64,000 nucleotides of DNA from Theropithecus gelada (GCF_003255815.1 NC_037673.1:157303732-157367731), one strand, 5' to 3'; counted from the first letter of the stretch, positions 11,013-23,684 are shown. The notes: generated by a model not told the origin, from the sequence alone. Made by a program: numbers and translations.

Positions 11013-12424
11013 AAATATTTTGTATGCTTCATAAGAAAAGTCCTGGCTGGTATCTGTCTGGTAGATCTATCTAGATGATAATTTTTTCAAAGCCTCCTCT
11101 GGAATGACAATTAACATTTTGAATAACAACTTAGTCCTTAGTTTGTATTACGAAGGAAACACAGGTAAACACAATAACTTATTCCAAGGCTTTAACCCAG
11201 ATAATCAGAGAATAGCTTTGTCACCCATAAGTGATGTGTCTATAATTAGCATTCACTGAATGCACAAAAGAAAATAAATGAGCAAGTTTTTTTTTGCTTT
11301 TTTTTTTTTTTTTTTAAAGATTGTTATTTCTCCATGTGTTTTACTGAACTCAATATGGCATGGGTGAATAGCTGAGGCCTTTCTAAATCTGGTCTTTCCA
11401 CATATCAGAGCTTAATGCTTTATAGACACCTACAGCAACAGGCTGTGTAGGAGCTGTCAATATGTCTACACCCAAAGGAATATCCATAGGTCTGCTTTTT
11501 TCTGTGCTCCCTCCAAGCATGCCTTTTCGCCTTCCTCATGCAAACTTTTCATTCCTTACATTCCAACCTCACCAAAGGCTAATTATTTTCTTTTCAGAAA
11601 CATCTTCCTCCAGAGAGAAAATCCAAATTTTGCACCTATTTTCTTAAATTCTATTTCCTGTTTCAATATAGTAACTCATCCTTCATTTCCACTCTGGCTG
11701 TGCTCCAGAATTTACTTGTCAATAGGCATGCTGGAGTCACTCGAAGACTTCTAGCACTTCCACCACAGCCATTACTGCAGAGGCAACGTGTAAGCCATGC
11801 TCACAGGGTCTTGGGCCCTATCTTTCACATTTCACAAATATTCTTAGAACTGTATCTTTAAGCAATGGAGGAAAGTACCAAGAGTTTTAGAATATGGCTC
11901 CCCAAGTCTGAACATCAAGAGAGGGATCAAATTTCATCCTATTCCAGGCAAATTAGGCTGTCTGAGCACCTTGCTACCCTCAGAATATAAGCCAACACCT
12001 TTACTTATTAACTGCTAACAGGCACTTTACAAACACTTGTAATAGCAGGCTTGTAGCTCAGTAAAAGGAGGTGTGACTGGATTTTAAATTGTGTGCCTGC
12101 ATTTTGAAATAAGCGATAATCAAGCAGGCTAGAATTCTTTTTTCCCTAAGACCTTGCTTCCTGTAACCTCCGCATACACAATACTCATGAACAAAAGGCA
12201 CTGTGATTGCTCCTAATGTCCCAGTAGGCAAAACAAGAGATTTCTGCTTTCTAAACCAAGGTTCCCCATTCTTTTGGATTATATGCTAGAGTAAAATTTT
12301 CTAAGACATTTTGGCAGCTGAACTAGGATTGCCAATTTTTTTTCTTTTCCAATTAAGGTCATTAAAAGAAAAACAAAATAAAAAACAAAACCAATCAACG
12401 ACTTTCACCCTCAACCTGGTTTTG
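11013..12424. other. Unassigned sequence before the large L1
   Basis: No gene or named repeat recognised. A T-rich run lies at about 11,287-11,318. The segment ends at the candidate TSD of the L1 (12,425-12,438). Confidence 0.5.
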
Positions 12425-13433
12425 TTAAAAATGTTAGAAAGCCTGCTTGCCAGCTGCTTGGATACAAACTTGGTAGGACACAACTGGAGTGAGCCTGGCC
12501 TTGCTGGCTGCCTGGGGAGCTGGGTGAGGCCTGTCACTGCCGGCTTTCCCCCACTTCCCTGGACACCTGTAAGATGCAGTGGAGGCATCATTTCCTTGTG
12601 AACATAACCTACATTGGCCTGAGAACCACACCCTTATCCCCCACAGTGGCTGCATCAGGCCCCGCCCAAGGTGAGTCTGAGCTCAGTCCCATCTAACCCT
12701 GCCCCCACCTGATGGTTTTTCTCTACCTGCCCTGGTAGTCAAAGACAAAAGACATAATCTCTTGGCACCTCTATGGGTCTGCCCATCACCTCAGAAACCC
12801 AGGTACTCATCCTGGTCAGTGTAGGGCAAGATTATATCCCCCTTCTATTACTAAAGCTGGTGCACTCTTAAAAGTACTTTTAGAGTACTCAATAGACAGC
12901 AATTCAGAACACAACCACCCCGCTCCAAAGAAGGAGAAAACAACAGCTAATTCCACTGTCTGCAACACCATGGCTAACCAGAGGTCCTGAGTCTGTCCAA
13001 GTGACAACTTCACTGCTAGCATAACCAGCATTCAAGAAAACCAGTGCACTAAAGAAAACTACAACCAAGGACTCTCACAGCATCCACTTCACCCCCCTGC
13101 CACCTCCACCAGAGCAGGTGCTGGTATCCATGGCTGGAAGACCTGAAGATGGATCACATCACAGGACTCTTTGCAGACATTCCCCAGCACCAGCCCACAT
13201 TCGCCAGCCCCAGGGCCCAGTAGCCTTGCTGGGTGGCTAGACTCAGAAGGGCAATAACAATCACTGCAGTCTGGCTCTTGGGAAGCCCCATCCCTAGAGA
13301 AATGGGGAGAGCATCACATCAAGGGATTGCCCCGTGGGACAAAAGAATCTGAACAACAGCTCTTGAGTTTCAGACTTTTCCATTGAAATGGTCTACCCAA
13401 ATGAGAAGGGACCAGAAAAATAATTCTGTTAAT

Positions 13434-14396
13434 ATGACAAAACGAGTTTCCATAACACTCCTAAAATATCACACTAGCTCTCCAGCAATAAATCCAAACC
13501 AAGAATAAATCTCTAAATTGCCAGATAAAGAATTCGGAAGGATGATTATTAAGCTACTCAAGGAGGTATCAGAGAAAGGTGAAGTCCAACTTTAAAAAAT
13601 TAAAAAATGCAAGGTATGGATGGAAAAGTCTCCAGAGAAATGGGTATCATAAAGACAATCACAACTTCTGGAAATAAAAGATACACCTAGAGAAATGCAA
13701 AATACACTGAAAAGTTTAACAATAGAATTAAACAAGTAGAAGAAAGAACTTCAGAGCTTGAAGATAAGGCTTTTGAATTAACCTAATCCAACAAAGACTA
13801 AGAAAAAAGAATTTAAAAAATGAACAAAGCTTCCAAGAAATTTAGGATTACGTTAAACTACCAAATGTAAGAATAATTTGTTTTCCTGAGGAAGAAAAGA
13901 AATCTAAACATTTGAAAAACTTATTTGAGGAAATAATTGAGGAAAACGTCTTGCTGGAGATCTAGACATTCAAATACAAGAAGCCCAATGAACACTTGGG
14001 GAATTCATCACAGAGATCATTACCTAGGCACATAGTCATCAGGTTATCTAAAATCAAGATGAAGGAAAGAATCTTAAGAGCTGTGAGACAAAAGCATTAG
14101 GTAACCTATAAAGAAGAACTTATCAGATTAACGGATTTCTCAGCAGAAACCCTACAAGCCAGAAGGGATTGGGGTCCTGTTGTTAGCCTCCTTAAACAAA
14201 TAATTATCAGCCAAGAATTTTGTATCCAGCAAAACTAAGTTTTATAAATGAAGGAGAGATAACACCTTTTTCAAATCAACAAATGCTGAGAGAATTTGCC
14301 ACTACCAAGCCAGCACTACAAGAAATGCCAAAAGGAGTTCTAAAACTTGAAAGAAAACCTCAAAATATACCAAAATAGAACCTCCTTAATGCATAA
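13434..14396 (+). pseudogene. L1 ORF1 (RNA-binding protein) pseudogene
   Basis: In intact L1s, ORF1 encodes the trimeric RNA-binding chaperone that coats L1 RNA in the cytoplasm. I place the start at the ATG at 13,434 ('atgacaaaacgag'), where this lineage begins ORF1. The coiled-coil part shows 'caagtagaagaaagaact' and 'cagagcttgaagataagg'. The conserved C-terminal region is at about 14,040-14,180, with 'gaatcttaagagctgtgaga' and 'gaaaccctacaagccagaag'. No continuous frame of useful length survives: in-frame stops, small indels and A-runs break it throughout. The end is approximate. It sits upstream of the ORF2 remnant as in all L1s. Confidence 0.8.
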
Positions 14397-14474
14397 GTCT
14401 CACAGGATTAATAAAACAAAAACGCAATTAAAAAACAAACAAACCCACAAAGTATTCAGGCAACAACTAGCATA

Positions 14475-17400
14475 ATGAACAGAACAGTATCCCACATCTC
14501 AATACTAATGTTGAATGTAAATGGCCTAAGTGCTCCACTTAAAAGATACAGAATGGCAGAATGGATAAAAATTCAACAAGTATCTGCTATCTTCAAGAGA
14601 CTCATCTGACACATGAGGACTCACATAAACTTAAGGTAAAGGGATGGAAATGGACCATGCAAATGGACACCAAAAGCAAGCAGGAATAGCTATTCTTATA
14701 TCAGATAAAACAGACATCAAAGCAACAAAGTTAAAAAGGCAAAGAGGGACATTATATAATGATAAAAGGATTAGTCCAACAGGAAAATATCACAAACCTA
14801 AATATATATGCACCTAACACTGGAGTGCCCAAATTTATAAAACAACTACTACTAGACCTAAGAAATGAGATAGACAACAACATAATAATAGTGGGGGACT
14901 TCAACACTCCACTGACAGCACTAGACATGTCATCAAGACAGAAAGTCAACACAGAAATGATGGACTTAAACTATACCTGAGAACAAATGGACTCAGCAGA
15001 TATTTAAGAACATTATACCCAGCAACTGCAGAATATACATTCTATTCATCAGCACATGGAACATTCTCCAAGATAGACCATATGATAGGCCACAAAACAA
15101 GTCTCAATTAATGTAAGCAACTCGAAATAATATCAAGTACTCTCTCAGACCACAGTGAAATAAAATTTAAAATTAACTCCAAGATGAACCTTCAAAACTA
15201 CAAATACATGGAAATTAAAAATCTGCTCCTGAATGATCCTTGGGTCAATAATGAAACCAAGATGGAAATTAAAAAATTATTTGAACTGAACAATAATACT
15301 GACATAACCTTTCTAAACCTCTGGGATATAGCAAAAGCAGTGCTAAAATGAAAGTTCCTAACGTTAAATGCCTACATCAAAAAGTCTGAAAGAGCATAAA
15401 TAGATAATCTAGGGTTACACCTCAGGGAACCAGAGAAACAAGAACGAACCAAATCCAAACCCATCAGAATAAAAATAACAAAGATCAGAGCAGAACTAAA
15501 TGAAGTTGAAACAAAAAATATGCAAAAGGTAAATGATACAAAAAGCTGATTCTTTCAAAAGATAAACAAAATCAATAGACCATTAGGGAGAGTAACCAAA
15601 AAAAGAAGAGAGAAGATCCAAATAAGCTCAATTAGAAACAAGATGGGGGCCATTACAACTGATACCACAGAAATACAAAAGATCATTCAAGGCTGCTATG
15701 AACACCTTTATGCGCATAAACTAGAAAACCTAGAGGAGATGGATAAATTCCTGGAAATATACACATCTCTTAAACCAGGAAGAAATAGAAACTCTGAACA
15801 GATGAATAACAAGTAGCATGATTGAAACAGTAATTAAAAAATTGCCAAGAAAATAAAGTCCAGGACCAGACAAATTCACAGCTGAATTCTATCAGACATT
15901 CAAAGAAGAATTGGTACCAGTCCTACTGAAATTATCCCAAAAGACAGAGAAATAGGGAATTATCTCCAAATCATTCTATGAAGCCAGTATTACCCTAATC
16001 CCAAAACTAGGAAAGGACATAACAACAACAAAAAACTACAGACAAATATCTCTGATGAACATAGATGCAAAAATCCTCAACAAAATACCAGCTAACTGAA
16101 TTCAACAGCATATCAAAAAGATAATACACTATCATCAAGTGGGTTGCATATACCAGGGATGCAGGGCTGATTTAACTATATGCAAGTCAATAAATGTGAT
16201 ACACCACATAAACAGAAGTAAAAATAAAAATCACATGATCATCTCACTAGATGCAGAAAAAAGCATCTGACAAAATCCAGCATCTCTTTATGATTAAAAC
16301 CCTCAGCAAAATCAGCATAGAAGGGACATACCTTAAGGTAATAAAAACTATCTCTGACAAACCCACAGCCAACATTATACTAAATGGAAAAAAGTTGAAA
16401 GCATTCTCCCTAAGAACTGGAACAAGACAAGAATGCCCACTTTCACCATTTCTATTCAGCATAGTGCTGGAAGTCCTAGTCAGAGCAATCAGACAAGAGA
16501 AAGAGATAAGGGACATCCACATTGATAAAGAGGAAGTCAAACTGTTGCTGTTTGCTGATAAAATCATATACCTAGGAAACCCTAAAGACTCATCCAAAAA
16601 GTTCCTACGTCTGATACATAAATTCAGTAAAGTTTTAGGATACAAAATTAATGTACAAAAATCAGTAGCACTGCTATATACCAACAGTGACTGACCTGAG
16701 AATCAAATCAAGAACTCAATCCCTTTTATGATAGCTGCAAAAAAATAAAAAATCAAGTAAAAATACTTAGGAATGTATCTAATTAAAGAGGTGAAAGATC
16801 TCTACAAAGAAAACTACAAAACACTGCTGAAAGAAATCATAGATGACACAAACAAATGTAAAAACATCCCATGCTCATGAATGAGTAGAATCAATATTGT
16901 GAAAATGACCCTACTGCCAAAAGCAATCTACAGATTCAATGCAATTTCCATAAAAATGTCACCATTATTCCTCACAGAACTAGAAAAAACATTTCTGAAA
17001 TTCATATGGAACAAAAACAGGGCCCGCATAGTCAAAGCAAGAGTAAGAAAAAAGAACAAATCTGGAGGCATCACATTAATCAATTTCAATCTATATTACA
17101 AGGATATAGTTACCAAAACAGCATGGTACTGGTATAAAAACAGGCACATTCACCAATGGAACAGAATAGAGAACCCAGAAATAATGCCAAATACTTATAG
17201 CCAACTGATCTTTGACAGAGCAAACACAAACATAAAGTTGGGGAAAGAACACCCTATTCAACAAATGGTGCTGGGATAATTAGCAAGCCACATACAGAAG
17301 AATGAAACTGGATCCTCATCTCTCACCTTATACAAAAATCAACTCAAGTTGGATCAAATACTTAAATCTAAGACTTGAAACCATAAAAATTCTAGAAGAT

Positions 17401-18309
17401 AATACCAGAAAAACTCTTCTAGGCATTGGCTTAGGCAAAAACTTCATGACCAAGAATCTAAAAGTAAATGCAACAAACACAAAGATAAATAGATAGAACT
17501 TAAACTAAAAAGCTTGTGCTCAGCAAAGGAAATAATCAGTAAGCAGACAACCCACAGAGTGGGAGAAAATATTCACAAACTATGCATCTGACAAAAAAAC
17601 AATATCCAGAATCTGCAAGAAACCCGAAGAAATCAGCAAGAAAAAACCAAATAATCCCATCAAGAAGTGGACTAAGGGCCTGAATAGAAAATTTTCAAGA
17701 GAAGATATACAAATGGCCAAGAAATACATGAAAAAGTACTCAAGATCACTGATTATTGGGAAAATGCAAATCAAAACCATGATGTAATACCTCCTTACTC
17801 TGGAAAGAATAGCCATAATTAAAAAATAAAAAAAAAAAATAGATGTTGGTGTGGATGTGGTGAAAAGGGAACACTTTTACACTGTTGGTGAGAATGTAAA
17901 CTAGTATAACCACTGTGGAAAACAGTATGGAGATTCCTTAAAGAACTAAAAGTAGAACTATCATTTGATTCAGCAATCCTACTACTGGGTATGTGTCCAG
18001 AGGAAAAGAAAAGTCATATTATGAAAAAGACACTTGCACATCCATGTTTACAGCAGCACAATTTGCAATTGCAAAAATACAGAACCAGCCTAAATGTCCA
18101 CCAACCAATGAGTGGATAAAGAAAATACACACACGCACACACACACACACACGCACACACACACCATGGAATACTACTCAGCCATAAAAAGGAATGAAGC
18201 AATGGCGTTCACAGCAACCTGAATGAGGCTGGAGAACATTATTCTAAGTAAAGTAACTCAGTAATGGAAAATCAAATGTTGTATGTTCTCACTTGTAAGT
18301 GGGAACTAA
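14475..18309 (+). pseudogene. L1 ORF2 (endonuclease/reverse transcriptase) pseudogene
   Basis: ORF2 normally nicks DNA and reverse-transcribes L1 RNA at the target. Domain order is preserved. The endonuclease region has a readable stretch at 14,759-14,980 containing 'NIYAPNTG' and 'GDFNTP', and the 'SDH' codons survive near 15,143. The reverse transcriptase region is readable at 16,251-16,694, with 'TGTRQECPLSPFLF'. The thumb region is at 16,881-17,279, and the C-terminal region runs to a stop at 18,307-18,309. The catalytic 'FADD' motif near 16,552 reads 'FADK', because 3 bases covering the second Asp are missing. Numerous stops and frameshifts separate the readable parts. A CA microsatellite interrupts the C-terminal part at 18,127-18,164. 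The element cannot make a functional protein. Confidence 0.88.
18127..18164 (+). repeat. (CA)n microsatellite inside L1 ORF2
   Basis: CA repeat with two CG interruptions. It lies between 'gtggataaagaaaa' and 'ccatggaatactactcagcc', where L1 copies normally carry a short TA/CA-rich stretch. Confidence 0.95.
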
Positions 18310-18770
18310 ACTATGAGGATGCAAAGGCATAAAAATGATACATTGCACTCAGAGGACTTGGGATGAAGGCTGGCAGGGAGATGAGGGATAAAGACTAGAC
18401 ATACACTGCTTGGGTGATGGGTGCACCAAAATATCAGAAATCACCGCTAAAGAACTTAAACATTTAACCAGACAGCACCTGTTCCCCCAAAATAATTGAA
18501 TAATTTTAAAAAGTTAGGAGGGACATGATCTTAGAATAAACAATCATCCCTAAAATTAAAAAAATTAGCTTTAGAAAAAAGTATTACATTTTCTTTATTT
18601 TTCTCATTTTGCTACAGATGACTGTGGGCACAATGGTGCTATTTCACACACACACACCTTCACCCGGATCATGGTCAAGGCAGCCGCAGTTTAACACCTG
18701 TTCCTACTCAGTCTTTGGGGGATTTTTCAAGCTTGGTGGAGAAGTTCCAGGCTCCCAGGATCATCTAGGT

Positions 18771-18977
18771 TAGGGATGTCCAATCTTTTGGCTTCCCTGG
18801 GCCACAATGGAAAAAAAAAAGAATTGTCTTGGACCACACATAAAATACATTAACAGTAACAGATAGCTGGTGAGCTTAAAAAAATGCAAAAAAATCTCAT
18901 AGTGTTTTCAGAAAGTTAATACATTTTTTGTTGTTCTGCATTCTAAGCTGTCCTGGGTCACGAGTTGGACAAGCTTG
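18771..18977. mobile_element. hAT-type MITE with 8-bp target duplication
   Basis: It starts 'tagggatgtccaatcttttg' and ends 'gttggacaagcttg', with related inverted ends ('tgtccaa' shared). The flanks are 'atctaggt' (18,763-18,770) and 'atataggt' (18,978-18,985), an 8-bp duplication with one mismatch. The interior 'ggccaca...ttgtcttggaccacac' is typical of a common Charlie-related primate MITE; subfamily not assigned. Confidence 0.8.
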
Positions 18978-19084
18978 ATATAGGTCAATATTCTCTTCTT
19001 TGAATTGGTATTTTCCTTGTGTCTCTTGAGCAATCAGAGGAAGTTGCACTTTGGGCAACCTGGGAAAAGCAGCTCTCTTGGACT

Positions 19085-19275
19085 GAATACTCCCAATGTG
19101 TCAGGCACTATGCTTAATGATTAACTATAATTTAATCCATAAAAGAAATGATATTTTCATCCCCTTTTTCCAAATGAAGAGACTGTGCTTCAGAGACCTT
19201 AAGCATATTTTCTGAGCTCACAGTGCCATTTAATGGTAATTCTGGGATTTGAACCCAAGTCTCTCTGAATCCTAA
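19085..19275 (+). repeat. MIR SINE, sense
   Basis: 'tgtcaggcactatgcttaat', 'ccaaatgaagagactgtgct' and 'gggatttgaacccaagtctc' match MIR in order. Confidence 0.85.
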
Positions 19276-19890
19276 GTCCTCAAACTGGAATTATCTGTTG
19301 CCATAGAATGTATTATAACTATTACCCTGGTAGAAGCAAAAAAATGACACTTTGCTTCCAACATGGTGTGAGGGTCACGTGTGCAGAAACCCCCCACGAT
19401 AACAGGTTACTCTGGTTGGTTCTGGTCCTCAAATTATTTGAACTTTAATTATTTCACATAAACCTTGGCTCCATAGCAAAAGCAGTGTAATCCTGGATTC
19501 TTGCTATGCTGGTGTCTGTGGCTGTGTCTTGATCCTTCTGAATATGGCAGTTGCATGAGAAAGCTGTTTTTCCACTGCGAGCAGACAAATGTAAACTTGG
19601 TATCCTTGATCATTTTTCCATTTATTCCCTTAAAGACGTGTGTTTTGCATTTGTTCTGAAGTCTGACTCCCTTGCATTTATTGCAAGTAAACTTTTTTCT
19701 CTCTCAGTATTTCTCAGTTTTTCAGGTTTTCTTCAACCTGTTCCTCTACCCCTACCTGATGCTACACTTCCTTCACTCCCACCTCCTTCCCCAGATACGC
19801 AGTCTCTTTCCTTTCCTCCAGTCAGGCCAGCCTACCCTGGGGTCTTGGTCATTACCATCATTATCATCCTCCTCTTATTTCTTCCCATCA
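19276..19890. other. Unassigned sequence, pyrimidine-rich towards the end
   Basis: A 163-codon frame starts at 19,551, but its second half runs through the MIR at 19,895-20,145 and it resembles no protein. I see no gene. Confidence 0.5.
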
Positions 19891-19894
19891 TCAC

Positions 19895-20145
19895 CGTGAA
19901 TTTTAAAGCATTAATTTACTGTATGTCTAGAATTTTGCTAAATCCTTTACACCTATTGCTTCTTTTAATCTTTATTATTTCTAGAAGTCACGTGGCATCC
20001 TCACAATTATGCTCATTTTTTAAAAGAGAAACTATGATTTAGGCAGATTGTGCCGTGTACCTAAATTCATATGGCTGAAAAATGGTGAAGCTGGGTGTGT
20101 AAGCCAGGCCTGTTCAAAATCCATGCTGTTAACTCCTTTATATTG
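19895..20145 (+). repeat. MIR SINE, sense (diverged)
   Basis: 'tttgctaaatcctttacacc', 'tttttaaaagagaaactatg' and 'tatggctgaaaaatggtgaa' follow MIR order. Confidence 0.7.
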
Positions 20146-20627
20146 CCTTTCTTCTTTAACACTTCCCACAATTTCTCAGACTACCCATACATCATGATCT
20201 AAAGCAAGGTCATTCTCACTTTCCAGGGCTGTAGAGAATTCTTCTCCTTTCAACTTTTAATCAGTATCATGGCATTAGGCATTATTCTGTTTATATCATT
20301 CGCTACTGTGTTACAAGTGCTCTGCTTCCTCAGCTAAAACCTAAAGGAACTGGGACATAGACATGCAAGAAATAAGTAGGAAACAATATAAGCCAATGAA
20401 CAGCATCTCAGTTTTATAGCCAGAGAATATACTGACAGGTGGAAATTCCCAGCAAGTTACCCAGGGTGGGCTTAAAGCTTTAAGAACATCCAGAAAGATG
20501 CATTCAGGAAGCTGATGGGCATCAGGGATTGGGCAATACTACCACAGTTGTCCTGCTGTTTCTCCTGTCTTTCCACAAATGCCTACTGAGAACACACACT
20601 ACGTTGGACACTGGGAGAGGTACTGGG

Positions 20628-21111
20628 TGTCATGTGCGTCTGTGTGAAGAGACCACCAAACAGGCTTTGTGTGAGCAATAAAGCTTTTTAATCACCTGGG
20701 TGCAGGCGGGCTGAGTCCAAAAAGAGAGTCAGCGAAGGGAGATAAGGGTGGGGCCGTTTTATAGGATTTGGGTAGGTAAAGGACAATTACAGTCAAAGGG
20801 CGGTTGTTCTCTGGCGGGCAGGAGTGGGGGTTACAAGGTGCTCAGTGGGGGAGCTTTTTGAGCCAGGATGAGCCAGGAAAAGGAATTTCAAAAGGTAATG
20901 TCATCGCTTAAGGCAAGGACCTGCCGTTTTCACTTCTTGCTTAAGGCAAGGACCGGCCATTTTCACTTCTTTTGTGGTGGAATGTCATCAGTTAAGGCGG
21001 GGCAGGGCGTTTTCACTTTTTTGTGATTCTTCAGTTACTTCAGGCCATTTGGGCTTATACGTGCAAGTTACAGGGGATGCGATGGCTTGGCTTGGGCTCA
21101 GAGGCCTGACA
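20628..21111 (-). mobile_element. Solo HERV-H LTR (LTR7 group), antisense
   Basis: A complete 484-bp LTR. Read on the minus strand it begins 'TGTCAGGCCTCTGAGCCCAA' and ends with the usual '...CACATGACA'. Flanks 'ctggg' (20,623-20,627) and 'ctagg' (21,112-21,116) form a 5-bp target duplication with one mismatch. No internal viral genes flank it, so the provirus was lost by LTR-LTR recombination. Three partial copies of a module containing 'taaggcaaggac...ttttcactt' lie at about 20,901-21,021. The exact LTR7 subtype was not resolved. Confidence 0.92.
20757..20763 (-). promoter_or_regulatory. TATA-like box of the LTR7-group LTR
   Basis: On the minus strand this reads TATAAAA, followed by 'CGGCCCCACC', about 350 bases from the LTR 5' edge. 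That is where the HERV-H LTR promoter lies. Activity cannot be judged from sequence. Confidence 0.6.
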
Positions 21112-21116
21112 CTAGG

Positions 21117-22315
21117 GATGCAGGACACAGGGGTAAATGAAACCGTGTGACAGGTGAGCTCTGAAAACAGGAGCCTCAGTCTGGAGTTGGCAAGTAAGGG
21201 GTCTTCCCTGTGTCATGGAGACACAAGTGCACACAAGGCCACCCTGACCATTTCCTGTTATATCTGCTTCCTTCTCAGTGCCCCATGTGTATCATTTGCT
21301 GCACACTGAAAGACAGAGGCTCAATAGATGAGTTGGAGCCATATGGGGGTATTTGTTTAACAGAGGAGGGTAGGTGGTTTTTTAAATCCTTGGCAAATTC
21401 CATTGTCTTTATAAATTTAATTATTTTCTAGAGACCCAGCTCTCTTCCTTCTCCCCCGAAAGGTTTCAAAGACAGCTCTGTTGCCAATCCTCTCTTCTGA
21501 CTGTGTTTATTATAAAGATTGACAGGAGAATGAAGTGCATGTTACATAAGGAACAGCACAGAGTACCTGGAATTGGGACGGGGCCCACATTTCACAATTG
21601 CAGTACATTCGACAAGGCCCACACAATTGCTCTATTAAATTAAATGACTGCAGTCTCCATCTGCACTGGTAATCTCCACATAGGCTGGGCGCCTTTACAG
21701 CCAATAGCCTGCAGGTGTGCAAATAAGCACTCACAGTCCATACCAGATGTCAGGGCCTAATTAAAATATAGAAAGAAAGTGCTCTTCCCTAGGTATTGAG
21801 CAGGCAGCACTGTGGTGCTTCTTGGGACAGGAAGTGGCAAAGGCAGAAAATTTAATTCTAGTTGTAGAAGCAAATGTCTGGAAGAAATCCACCTCCTGAG
21901 AATCACTTAGCGGTAAAAGGAAAGTCAAAAGGAAACCATCTCATGCTCTTGTTCAACATCATTTTCAGTCGGTTGCCATAGTACAGTTAGAACCATTGCC
22001 ATAGCACAATCAGACCAAAAGCAGAGACTTCGAGTTAAGGATCTCAGATTGATTTATTCAGATCCTGAATTCAGAAAAAAATCAGACCTGCCCTGATGAT
22101 AAACAAGGGGTACAGTTCAAAATCGTGCCTGAAGGGGATTCCATGTCACCTCGATTCTAAAGGCTTAAGGGAACAGCTGAAGAGCTATTGATCAACTAAA
22201 TAACATTCAAAGAGAAGTGATAGGAGGTAACTTTTAAAGCCCACGGGAGTGTTTGGGATAATAAAAGTTTATAATCACTTAAGAATCTACCAAATCCTTC
22301 CCCCCTTCCTCCTAA
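21117..22315. other. Unassigned non-coding sequence
   Basis: Immediately after the LTR, 'gatgcaggacacaggggtaa' resumes an old repeat-like segment seen before the LTR ('tgcctactgagaacacacac'). The remainder is unassigned unique sequence with no gene. Confidence 0.5.
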
Positions 22316-22317
22316 TG

Positions 22318-22530
22318 TATTCTGTTTCTGTCTCTTTCTGTGTCTCTGTCTCTTTTTTTCTGCCTCCATCTCTCTCTCCTCTCTTCTCTCTCTGCCTTTC
22401 TTGCTTTCTTTGGCTCTGTTTCTGTCTCTCTGGATACCCACTGGCTAGTTGCCCTTCCTCTGCAATTTTGTCTTTCCTTCTCTACTCTCTTCCCCACCCC
22501 ACCTCCTCATCTGCCTCCTTCTCATTTCTT
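22318..22530 (+). repeat. CT-rich low-complexity tract
   Basis: About 200 bases of irregular TCTC/CTTT/TGTCTC polypyrimidine sequence. The frames on either strand here (serine-, leucine- and phenylalanine-rich, or Lys/Glu/Arg-rich) are composition artefacts. Confidence 0.9.
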
Positions 22531-22544
22531 CCATTTATTTTGTT

Positions 22545-22615
22545 ACGTTATGAAAAGCACAGGCCTTGGAATTGCAAATATCTGAGCGTGAGTTCTGGCC
22601 CTGGTATATTTTCAT
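22545..22615 (-). repeat. MIR fragment, antisense
   Basis: 'gaaaagcacaggccttggaa' and 'gtgagttctggccctgg' are the antisense start of MIR. Confidence 0.65.
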
Positions 22616-22619
22616 TTCG

Positions 22620-23680
22620 TTTTAGCTGAACACATTTTTTTTTTCCTTTTCCTTAGGCTTAATTTAAAAATCAGATGAGTTGAATTCCATGGCACTCTGA
22701 AAAAACAAAATTAAGTTATTTGAAATATGGGTAGCTCCCAATTTATTTCTTCAGGAACCCTAAGGAACACTCTTTTTCATTTAAAAGTGGCTTTTCACAT
22801 TTCCCAATGCATAGTATTTTTATCTGTGGTAGTACACACGGTAATTTTGGTTAGTGTACTTTTATTTTAATAGCAAAGCATTTATTTTAACACGATCTTA
22901 GAAAAAAATGAAATAAGCATATCAAAACCATGTTTTCATGGATGTAAAATAGTTGCTCTAAACAGTATTAATAGAATAGATGGTATGCAGTTCTGGCAAA
23001 AATAACGAAGGTGTTACTTGAATGATGGCGTAACAGTTTTAGAAAGAGTATTTCTATAGTGTAGGTATTTACATACTCACTCACCATATATTGGGTGGAC
23101 ACCATACACTAGGTCCACACATTATTTTTTATCCTTTTTCTCCCCACCCTCAAAAGTGACTGAGGCTCTGAGTGGTGAATACATTCACTGAAGGAGATAG
23201 AACTGGGATTGAGTCAAGGCTTTGGCCTCAGTTATAAAGTCACACACCTTCGATTATATTGCAGTACCCTCAGAAGTATGCACAGTGCCTGTAGGTGGTG
23301 AGTTTGCAAGAAATGACGTATGTTCGTTGGCATAATCATTTATGTAAAATGGATCCTTAAACTCTCATATCAGTCTTACAAGGTAAACATCTCTTTCTTT
23401 TATAGGTGATCATATAGGCATAAAAAGGTTAAGTGGCTTACACCTCATACTGAGCAGTATTTGGGATTATTCCTACTGTCTAATAATACGGCATCATTAG
23501 CATCTTTAACTTCCGTTTCTTCTAAGTGCTGGCTGAAGAGACTTGGGTGTCCCTCATATAGGGTATGATTATAAAATAATGAGAATAATCTTTAAAGAAT
23601 TATTTTATGAGCTGTTCATAAAAGGTAGATTTCTCATAATTTTATTGTCCCATTTTTATAAAAGATACATGTCTTTAAAT
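22620..23680. other. Unique sequence holding source B of a local inverted copy
   Basis: Mostly unassigned AT-rich DNA. Positions 23,072-23,271, which include a decayed sense MIR ('tgactgaggctctgagtgg'), recur in inverted orientation at about 25,009-25,204. Confidence 0.7.
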
Positions 23681-23684
23681 AATT

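Larger units (their letters stand above)
12439..18505 (+). mobile_element. Near full-length L1 (L1PB/L1MA lineage), sense, inactive
   Basis: About 6.07 kb. The old-type 5'UTR (about 12,439-13,433) includes 'accaaggactctcacagcat' and 'ccaccagagcaggtgctgg'. ORF1 and ORF2 follow, and a 3' end near 18,420-18,505 reads 'gggtgatgggtgcaccaaaa'. Candidate imperfect TSDs are 12,425-12,438 ('ttaaaaatgttaga') and 18,506-18,519 ('ttaaaaagttagga'). The 5'UTR and 3' end match the L1PB/L1MA group rather than L1PA, because the L1PA 3' end signature is absent. Many stops and frameshifts make it non-autonomous. Confidence 0.88.

Noticed and set aside
12600..12720. GC-richer patch as a CpG island or host promoter.
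   Set aside because: It is the 5'UTR of the L1 and has too few CpG dinucleotides to look like an island.
19551..20042. 163-codon plus-strand reading frame.
   Set aside because: Its 3' half is MIR-derived and its composition is low complexity (Leu/Ser/Phe from pyrimidine-rich DNA).
20901..21021. Three similar modules as an independent minisatellite.
   Set aside because: They belong to the LTR7-group LTR and are a known style of internal variation in that LTR family.
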